Source: Cylindrodendrum hubeiense
Taxonomy: Eukaryota; Ascomycota; Sordariomycetes; Hypocreales; Nectriaceae
Direction of reading: 5' to 3'
NCBI GenBank assembly: GCA_014621425.1
Contig: JAANBB010000042.1
Location: 112,203 to 176,202 of the forward strand
Length of the DNA: 64,000 nt
Made by a program: the position numbers and the translations under genes. The notes under the pieces were generated by a model. It was not told where the DNA came from and searched no databases. It saw only the letters and a list, made by a program, of their open reading frames with translations. Below are positions 55,878 through 64,000 of this stretch, piece after piece; within the stretch, counting starts at the first letter, position 1; each line of letters starts with the position of its first letter.

Positions 55878-58800
55878 ATGTCCCCAGTCTATCGCGACCT
55901 CGACTTCGATTTCGACACGGATACCGACGACTCCACGATCGATGTCGACGATAACTACGCAGCCGACTCGGCGCTAGCAGATCGCCAAAAGGGGCGCCGC
56001 TACGTTTCCGTGCAGGTCATATTTATCAGCTGGGTGGCGGATCAGCAAACCGAACATGGGAAGCATATTCACAAGGTTAAAAGACTCCCTATCCGTTCCA
56101 CGTCGCTTTGCCAATGCTAACTAGCTCCTGACAGGTGCGCAACGCGGCCGAAAAGATTGCATACAAGGACGGTTCGTTGGATGGCACTCTATTTCGCGAG
56201 ATTTATGTGGATGCTTCCAACGCGCAGCAGTTTCAGGACTGTGTCAACTCTAGCCTCTTGGCCGCCAACGCAGCAGGAAACCTCGTCGTCATCGTATATC
56301 TGGGCGGTGTTCGGTACCTAAGCGGCGCATGGCAAGAACAATCATCCATAGCACACATCCACCCGCTCAGAACAACCAGTCTATGGGGCATGCGTGGCAT
56401 TAACTCCATCACATGGGACCTGAAACCGGTCAATGAGCTCGATGTTGATGTGCTGTTCATGACAAACTTTTCTTCGCGCGAGTTTCTCCGCTGTCTTCGA
56501 TTCAACGCGCACGAACCCGACATGCAGCACCATGATCAACATCAACATCGCCTAGAGCTGTTGACTTTCTGTTCCAACGATGCTGAGGGCTTCGCAAAGT
56601 GTCTCCGCGAGTTTAATCGCAAGCAGGCGGATTTGGAGAAATCAAAGCCATTGGGATATTCGCTCAGTGCCGTCTGCCGACGATTCGAGAAACACACGCG
56701 AGCACGCTATCCTACGGAAATTAGCCCCCGACTGCGCAAGCTCGTGGGGTCTGTTCATGTCCGGCGTGACATCATATCAGGAACGAAGGAAATTTGGCTG
56801 GCAGGCCGCTATCCCATATTCAGCCCAGAGCACGTAACTCTTGCAACAAACAAGTATTCCAAGCAACCCAGTTTATTGGTGCAGTCTCCTGCTGGTTCAC
56901 ATGCCAAGATATGGAAAATGTATCTTGACTATCAGTCGAATATCTCAGACCCACTGACCGTCGGTACAGTAAGTCAGTGAAGCATTTGGGCATACCGCAA
57001 CATGGAGCGCTAATATGTCTGTAGATCTGTGTCGCTGTCAAAAGTTTTGTCCCTCCAACCTCTGACACGACGCGCAGGCGGCAGTTTAAGAGCACTTTCG
57101 ACCTCGAACTAAGAAACCTCAACGCCATGATGAAGTGGCCGCACCGTAATATCCTAGCTAAACTCGGCTCATTCGTGCTGGAGAAAGGTGGTCTACCAAG
57201 CTCCTTCAACCTGATTTTCCCTTTGGCAACAGGAGGCAATCTAGAGACCTTTATGAGTCTCCCCATATCGCGCCATGCCGACCCCGAAGAGCCCTACCCG
57301 ATCGGGTCCTATCTTTGTGAGGAGTATGGCGCGTGGGAGCACGGCGTGCTGGATGAGTGCGTCGGCTTGCTCGACGCGCTGGCCTACATCCACCACGGGC
57401 TCGACGGCAACATCATTATTCACCGCGATATAAAGCCAGCCAACATTTTAATCCACGAGCGGCGCTTCAAGTTGGCCGACTTTGGTGCCTCATCCATCAA
57501 GTCCAGTGTGGGAGTCTCGGCCACCGCCCGCTGGGCCGCCACCGAGACGTATAGTCCACCAGAGCTGTTCACCCCCAGCGGAGGCGGGGAGAACGACCGT
57601 TTCGGGAGGGCGCGCGACGTTTGGTCTCTGGGGTGTGTCCTACTCGAGCTCGCCGTTATGCTAGCGGAGAGCCAGCATCCAGACGTGATGCCGTCGGTCG
57701 ACGGATTCAAAGCGAAGAGACTGAAGACATCCACAGATCGCGGTGACACTCACACAACGCAGGCATTTGCACTAACCATGTCATGCGTTCGAGACATAGC
57801 TGGGAGTGTTACTCAGTTACATGACGCACATATCTCGTGTTTGAAAAATGTGGCCATGCTGATGCTCAACGAGGACTATAAAGATAGACCTCAAGCATTA
57901 GACATGCACCAGCGGATGAAGCGGGCATACATGGCCATTGATCCAGAGTTTCACATACCCAACGACACCCCCACAGGTGATGTGTCACAGCCCTACAGCG
58001 AGACGCTTGGCCTTGACTTCTCAACACCAAATGTGGATGATCTGGCGCGGTTTTGGTACACCTCGTTCTGGCACAACAACATTGATCGGTTCTATTCCCG
58101 TGGCGGGGCGTCCGTCAGGCTTTCTTCCTTCCTTTTGACTGCAGTTGGAGTCATAGCTGCGTTTGTCAGTCTCGTGAAAATTATGACGACAGACCCGAAG
58201 ATAGATCCGACGGCAGATCTGACGACAGATCCGACGACGGGGATTTGGGATCCTCTTTGGATTCTTGTGAACGGATTTTTCAGCTACATGCTACTCGCGT
58301 TGCTAGTTGGATGGATTAGCTATCAGCTTGGAATCTCTTGGATCCCATGTCATCTCCTTTTTTGGGTATTCAGGCGGCAAGCAGCTACGTATTTAAGACC
58401 TTTTACTGCCGTGACAGTAGGTTGTCAACAAGATGGGTTTTTGACGGCTGCAGTGCGAAGGTATTAAATTCCTTCCTCAGTGACCATGGTTCCCATGGAC
58501 CAAATCCTTCCACGTCACTAATACACAAGTAGTGACCAGACGTCTCTCACGGCTCCAGACGATACAGCGAATAGTACTCATATACTTGACATCGAAGACG
58601 TTGATGCTGAGGAGGGCGAGGACGCCACTTCCTCTCGTCGTGGACAACGACGGTGGTTTACAGATAACTGGAACAGTGCTAGGGCCGGCGCAAAGGCTGG
58701 CGTAGAAATTTCGACTTGGATGCGCAAGCGTCTCTTCCCGCTCTTGTTGGTCCCTCTCGTTTATACACAAACACTCGTCGACACGGTCGCCAACTTGGGC

Positions 58801-58881
58801 GCGCAGATGGAGCACAGGCGCCGGCAACGCATTTTCGACCAGGATCAGGGATTTGGGCGGACAGGTGCAATTCATCTTTAG
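55878..58881 (+). CDS. Protein kinase with long N-terminal region and C-terminal membrane segments
   Basis: Four exons, 55878-56075, 56135-56968, 57025-58460 and 58530-58881, give 939 residues. The first 330 residues have no recognised domain and begin with an Asp-rich stretch (DFDFDTDTDDSTIDVDD). The kinase domain has its Lys in VAVKSF (about 350), catalytic loop IIHRDIKPANIL (HRD at about 477), LADFGAS (DFG at about 496), SPPE and DVWSLGCVLLEL. All catalytic residues are present, so it should be an active Ser/Thr kinase. Two hydrophobic helices follow (FLLTAVGVIAAFVSL and ILVNGFFSYMLLALLVGWIS), separated by DPT repeats. The last exon is not opened by an ATG and adds about 117 residues, RRGQRRWFTDNW and FPLLLVPLVYTQTLVDTVAN. 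Its join (AG|GTATTA...ACAAG|T, branch CACTAAT) is in phase. Stops of this gene and the next face each other. Confidence 0.82.
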
Positions 58882-59064
58882 GGTCAAACGGCGCTTTCCT
58901 ATCGCAATAGTGGCAAAGGTAGTGTGAAAATTGCCCCGTCCTTCTACAGAGAGAAGTGCGGCCGCCCAGCATGTTTTCTCTAGCTCATAGACCTCACGCT
59001 GATAGTAGCCTCACGGTGTCTACTTTAGCTTCACCATAGTTATAATATCCCTAGTCTCGCATAA

Positions 59065-61990
59065 TCAAACACACCATCTTCCCAGCTCTGTCACCACGCG
59101 GTCTCCAAACTCCTGGCGTGCAAATGGATCCTCCATCCCCACTCGCTCGGGGCTTAAACACCAGGCCACTGCGTCTCTATAGATTTGGCCCATCAGTGGA
59201 CCCAGCAACGGCACACCCCGTTCGTACCAGAGTGCAAGGAGCTCTTGGGACTGGTAATCTTCGATTTTTCTGTCGCCGAGCAGGCGCGATCTCGTGATGG
59301 GTTCCCACAACCCGATCTCGAGAAGCAGCAGACCGACGCTGAAATACTCGTATCCGAATCGAAACCGTGGCTGTGGGAGTACGCGGTACTTGGGGTGCAT
59401 GTACATCTTGTCGATATCGGCGCCGCCCGTCGTGAAAGTACCCAGGTCCATTGGCCGGCTATGATTAAAGCCCACGAGATAAGGGGTGGGAAGAGCATCA
59501 ACCACCTTGTCTGAGTTTGCAGATTCGCCAAGTGCCGAATCAAAGAAAACGATGTTTGATGAGCTCACATTCTTATGCATCCACTCAGCACGGTGGAAAT
59601 GGTGCACACTCTTGACCAACACGTGTGCCAGAGAGAACAGGCACTGGAGTGAGGGACGTGCCATGCCCTTCATGACCTGACGTAGCGTCACGGGCTGTTC
59701 ATTGTTTGGCAGGTCGTAAATCACCCCGAAGCGACATCCCGGGAGGTCGTGGAAGTAGCCGCGACAATGCAAGACTTTGAAGTCTGCTGGTTTATCGTCG
59801 ACAGAGAACTTCTGAGCAATGGATTCCACACGTGCGAACAAGCGATCCGGTACTTGGTCTACCGTATGCAGCTGGTAGGTGATCCACTCGCAAAGATGGC
59901 GCGACGGTTGGTTTCTGTCTTCCAAAGAAACAAGATTGGCCTGCCCAACACTGGGACCGATTTTGACGTGGCTGGCTGGGACCTTCAAGGATGGCTCGCC
60001 AGATGGCATACCGGTTTGGGTTTTCTTGTTCATGAAGCGCATTGTGGCGAGAAGCAGCGCGTCTCTTTCCCAGGGCGGTACGTTGGTAGCACTAGAAAGA
60101 TCCCAGGCTGGGAGCCCGTGCTCGTCGTATATTCGATCCAGCGTGCTTTCTAGCGTAGTCATCATAATAGTTCTTTCCCTTAGTGGAGCCAAGTTCCATA
60201 GTGTGCCGTTCAAGTCGCGGAGCCGGTCGTACACGGGCGCAACAGGACTTGCCTGGCTCAATCCTGAGAGTAGGAATTCGGTTTCCTCTCGAATGTCTTG
60301 AAGTATATGTGAAACGGCTTGAAATTGTGCCCTGGCCTCGACCAGCCAGGACACCCCAATTTCTTCACGGAGTTCTGAGTCCGGGTCAACTCGCACGACG
60401 GCCAGGCCGGCCATGGTGTTCCAAATGAGAAATCGGTTCTGCTCGATTTTGAGCTGCATAGCGGGCCTTAATTCTCGTAAGCTCTCAAACTGGTTGTCGA
60501 TGAATCGAAACAAGGCGCGCTGTGCGAGGAGATAGAGACACGTCGAGATCTCAATCATACTAGGCCGCTGCTGTGGCTCCAAGCTCAGCATCCATAGAGA
60601 CGTGTTGAGTAGAGCACGCTCTATCTCAGTTAGATCATTCGTCAGCTCCGTAAGCCACACGTGCATTCCGTTATTACTGTCCCCGTCGGCGTGGAATCGG
60701 TAGGTAATTCCGTGGTTGCTGCCTGGATGTCGCCTTGCTTTCCTGTATGCATCCACACCCTTCTTTCCACGCTTGTTGAATACGACCAGTACGCTCAAGA
60801 TGCCACCTAAGGACCACACATCACTCTTGCGGCCTTGCTCGTAATCCAGAGCGAACCCCTCTACCGTGCACTCTGGCGCGAGATAATCACCGAACCCGCC
60901 CTTGAAGGGTGTCTTGGAGTCCGATGACTGATTGCGCAGCCGTGACAATCCAAAGTCAGCCAGCAAGAACTTTCCCTTGTCGATGAGGATGTTCCTCGGC
61001 GCGAGGTCGAAGTGAGAACCTTTCATCATGATACCCTCAGCGGCATCAACATAGTTGTGGAGACTTTCAAGAGCAGAGGCGAGGCCGTATAGCTGGTCCA
61101 GATAATGCTCATTTGACTGAAAATACACAGGGACAAGCACATTGACGTCATTCTCAAGTACAGTCTCTAATGACATATCGGCTAACGGGAATATCAGGCA
61201 TCGAATGTGGCCCCGCTCCTCGGCTATGGTTGAGTACGATGCCAGTAGCTGGATCATGTTTGAGTGGCGGATTTGACGAAGCAAGACAAGAATATGCTTC
61301 TCGTTGGCAAATGAATCGGCCGTTGGATCCACAGCCATCTCCTTGCACGCGAACATGACCTGTTTACGTTGATTAATATAAACAATTTCAAGAAACAAGC
61401 TGTTTTCAGAAATGGTGACTTGCCGGCTTGTCCTGAGCAGTAGATTCAAAGGCATGATGCGTCTTATGAAACGTGACTTGATACACCTCTCCATATGCAC
61501 CGCTGCCAATTCTTGTCCTCTTCTCAAACGGTAATATTGTATAGCTGCTGAACTTCCGATAGCTACGGTCTTGTCGAAACAGAGGAGACATGACAGACCA
61601 CTGATGGTGGAAGAACTCGGTCGCCAAAAGCAGACTTCCACTTCCCAAGATCTCAATGAGGTGATCTATGTGTGTGTACGGAAGCCGTGAGTCTAGATTT
61701 CCCGAGTTCATCTGGTCGACAGTAAGAAAGTTGAGCAACAACTCAATAGGCTGACTCTGCATCATGGCAAGGATAGCGAACGTCTTCATGCCCACGTCAA
61801 GGATCGCATCGTGAACCTCTTTTCGGACCGTCAGTGGACCGACTTTGGCTTCACGAAGACAGCCATCGAGGTCGGTGTCTCTCGCGATACAGGCAAGGGT
61901 TGAGTCGGCGAGAAACTTTTTACCCTCGAAATTTTCAATCATAGCACCCGTCAGCCGGGACTTGAGTGATTGTAGCTTAGGTTTTGTCAT
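59065..61990 (-). CDS. Kinase-pseudokinase tandem protein
   Basis: Two exons, 61990-61424 and 61359-59065, joined through a GC-AG intron, give 953 residues. Residues 1-155 are an unassigned helical N-terminus. The first kinase domain has a glycine loop IGSGAYGEVYQV (161-171), Lys in FACKEM (195), HFDLAPRNILID (305-307, HFD in place of HRD), LADFGLS (324-326), YLAPE and DVWSLG. About 250 residues of helical linker follow (FRFIDNQFESLRELRPAMQL). A second kinase-like fold ends the protein: LFSLAHVLVKSVHHFHRAEW, then MHKNVSSSNIVFF and LVGFNHSR, where the catalytic Asp and the DFG Asp are both replaced. It is therefore a pseudokinase. Fungal proteins with such ends often accompany HeLo/NLR-type cell-death genes. 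No membrane segment. Confidence 0.82.
61360..61423 (-). other. GC-AG intron inside the kinase P-loop/Lys region
   Basis: GCAAGT at the 5' end, ATTAATCAAC near the 3' end, and AACAG. The 64 nt removal joins AQDKP to VMFACKEM in phase. No GT donor is available between the glycine loop and the TGA at the end of the first frame. Confidence 0.7.
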
Positions 61991-62855
61991 GGTGATATTA
62001 CGGCACTATGTCTGGAATCTGTTTGCGAGCGAACCGGGATTTCCTCCTCAGATTCTCAACTCGTGGAACAGACACATGATTGGGTGCCTTGTATCATTCA
62101 CATGATGCGGTGCTTCAACCCCGCTCAGATTCGACTCTGGAAGCATCTACTAACAGAAATTCCCTCAGCCAGGCTGTCAACATGATTCGCCAGTCGCTCA
62201 GCTATTTGGTATCTGTTGCAGTGACCCGGGAATTGAATCATGGTTGCAGGATGCAGCCACGTTATGAGAACAACCCTTTTTCATGTCGTTTTGGAGCTCT
62301 GGAAAATCATTGGAAAATGGTTCCGAGTCTGAAAAGGCAACGATGTCGCACTTTCCATTTTGAGAGAACTCGGGGCATGACGCGCAAAAACAACATGCCA
62401 CTTGTCATGGGTGTGAATCTTGATTTTGGGCTTGTCAGACTCAGGCAGCTCGACAAAAGCTACTCTGGACGTCGGCTTTCGGTTCTCGGATTTGGGTGCA
62501 CTTTTTCTAATCTGCAAAATGGGCCCACCGCAAACCCGACTTCTGAATTATTCTAAGCTAGTTCTAGCGCAAGTCTAATTGACCAGACTTGACAAGATAA
62601 GGGATGGTCAAATTGCTCCAGTCGACGCCGATTGGCTTTTGACCCGAATCGCAACTGGCTCACTCCAACGGCGGCTTCGGGTTTCGGGTTTGCATTGGGA
62701 TAAAAACACCCGCTCTTAAGACTCTCTAGGCTTCTCTCAGATCAGAATCATCTTCACAGTTTTTACAATACGTCTAAGAACCATCAAATCAATTACTCAG
62801 ATCCTTTCTGAACTTAAAACCACCTCGTCTCTCAATTGACATCTTCCAAGTCTCA
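61991..62855 (+). promoter_or_regulatory. Divergent intergenic region; TATA-like GATAAAAAC at 62699
   Basis: The gap between the kinase-pseudokinase gene and the aminotransferase gene holds both promoters. GATAAAAAC lies about 155 bp upstream of the aminotransferase ATG. CCGAATC/TTCGGGTTTCGGGTTT direct repeats occur near 62645-62690. No supported gene. Confidence 0.4.
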
Positions 62856-64000
62856 ATGGCCCCTTCAAGAGACGACAGCGTTCCGGCCATTGCCGTGAAA
62901 TCAACACTCCGAGAAGGGCACCTTTTGCATCGATCACTCGCCCAAAAGCCATTCATGGTAGAGTCAGCGAGCGGCATTGAATTGAAGCTTGCAAATGGGC
63001 AAACCATTATTGACGCTTGTGGTGGTGCCGCAGTTGCACTAATCGGCCATGGCAACGAAGAAGTCACCCAGGCCATGCTTGAACAAGCTCGAAAGGTTAG
63101 CTATGTTCACACGCAAGCATACACCACTGCACCCGCCGAGGAGCTCGCCGACATCATCCTTGGAGGCAACTCCTACGGCCTGGAGAAGGCTTTCTTCGTT
63201 GGCAGCGGGAGTGAGGCTGTTGAGTCGGCTTTGAAACTGGCCCGCCAGTATTTCTACGAGAAGAACGAACCAGAGCGCGTGCATATAATCTCAAGATATC
63301 AAGCCTACCATGGCAACACCATGGCTGCCATGTCCATATCCACCAACCAAGCCCGCAAAGCGCCGTACCAGGGCTTCTGCTACCCAAACGTCTCGCACGT
63401 TTCGCCCGCTTACGCCTACCAATACAAGCTCGAAACTGAAACCGAAGCTGAGTTCACGGCAAGGCTACTTGTTGAGCTGGAGGACGAGTTCTTGCGGGTA
63501 GGTCCCGAGAAGGTGGCTGCGTTTATCGCAGAGACGGTGGCCGGTGCGACTGTGGGCTGTGTGGCAGCGCCAGCGGGCTATTACAAGGGAGTCAGGGCCC
63601 TCTGCGACAAGTACGGCATCCTGTTAATCCTGGACGAGATCATGTGCGGAGTGGGGCGGACGGGAACATTCTTCGCTTTCGAGCAAGAGGGCATTGTGCC
63701 AGATATCATGACGATTGCTAAGGGATTGGGTGGTGGATACGCGGCAATCGCTGGCGTCTTGATGCACTCAAAGGTGGTGGATGTGCTACGACAGGGCACC
63801 AAGGTCTTCAACAACGGCCACACCTACCAGGCGCATCCAATCTCGTGCGCGGCTGCATTGGCCGTGCAGACCATCGTCAAGCGCGATGATCTGGTTGCGC
63901 GCTGTGCCAGGATGGGCAAGTTGCTGGAGCGGATGCTGCGCGCCGAGCTGCAAGACTGCGCATCCGTGGGCAACATCCGCGGCCGGGGACTCTTCTGGGG
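62856..64000 (+). CDS. Class-III PLP-dependent aminotransferase (3' end outside the window)
   Basis: The frame is open from the ATG at 62856 to the window end, 381 codons without an intron or stop. These enzymes move an amino group from omega-amino compounds to a 2-oxoacid. The substrate-side IDACGGAAVALIGHGNEEV, the phosphate-binding VGSGSEAVESALKLAR, the DEIMCGVGRTG block (Asp pairing with the pyridine N) and the Schiff-base Lys in TIAKGLGGGYAAIAG are all present. The end GRGLFW is the usual start of the C-terminal domain, so about 60-80 residues are missing. No targeting peptide is evident. The exact subgroup (4-aminobutyrate, ornithine, adenosylmethionine-type or secondary-metabolite enzyme) cannot be set from this part. 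Confidence 0.9.
   Translation, partial: MAPSRDDSVPAIAVKSTLREGHLLHRSLAQKPFMVESASGIELKLANGQTIIDACGGAAVALIGHGNEEVTQAMLEQARKVSYVHTQAYTTAPAEELADIILGGNSYGLEKAFFVGSGSEAVESALKLARQYFYEKNEPERVHIISRYQAYHGNTMAAMSISTNQARKAPYQGFCYPNVSHVSPAYAYQYKLETETEAEFTARLLVELEDEFLRVGPEKVAAFIAETVAGATVGCVAAPAGYYKGVRALCDKYGILLILDEIMCGVGRTGTFFAFEQEGIVPDIMTIAKGLGGGYAAIAGVLMHSKVVDVLRQGTKVFNNGHTYQAHPISCAAALAVQTIVKRDDLVARCARMGKLLERMLRAELQDCASVGNIRGRGLFW

Overview
The window is nuclear DNA from a filamentous ascomycete (Pezizomycotina, probably a sordariomycete). I infer this from genes split by many 41-107 nt introns with CTAAC/CTGAC-type branch sites, and from fungus-specific families: Zn2Cys6 regulators, fungal rhodopsin-domain and FAS1 membrane proteins, PNP-NB-ARC-TPR NLRs, 2EXR proteins, and fungal CorA-like and MFS carriers. 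Exon joins were worked out by hand from splice signals and reading phase.

Layout. 1-9.3 kb looks like a small metabolic cluster: the 3' end of a gene cut by the window edge, a phytanoyl-CoA-type dioxygenase, a Zn2Cys6 regulator convergent with it, a BSC6-like MFS carrier divergent from the regulator, and a D-2-hydroxyacid dehydrogenase. 9.7-19.6 kb is decayed and repeat-rich: an SNF2-type helicase with an in-frame TAG, a phosphotransferase gene also split by one TAG, a Rei1-like C2H2 gene, a 209 bp element with 42 bp terminal inverted repeats, and two copies of a dispersed repeat. 19.6-26.5 kb holds a rhodopsin-domain membrane protein and a redox trio (SDR, a small ABM-like protein, an MDR reductase). 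26.5-29.6 kb is gene-poor and AT-rich, with a Fot1/pogo transposase relic and a broken DUF84 NTPase gene.

29.7-38.6 kb has an intact CorA-like transporter, a GPI-type FAS1 protein, and a Zn2Cys6 regulator converging on a monocarboxylate-type MFS carrier. 39.6-62 kb looks like a sensing or self/non-self region: an NLR whose repeat domain is frameshifted, an aquaporin, a 2EXR gene in a duplicated segment, a fucose-lectin-like membrane protein, a damaged CorA-like gene, and two convergent kinase genes. One kinase gene has a hidden last exon; the other fuses a kinase to a pseudokinase. The window ends inside a class-III aminotransferase gene.

The themes for a second look are several apparently recent single-base lesions, three GC-AG introns, and the NLR/kinase neighbourhood. 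No tRNA, rRNA or CRISPR was seen.
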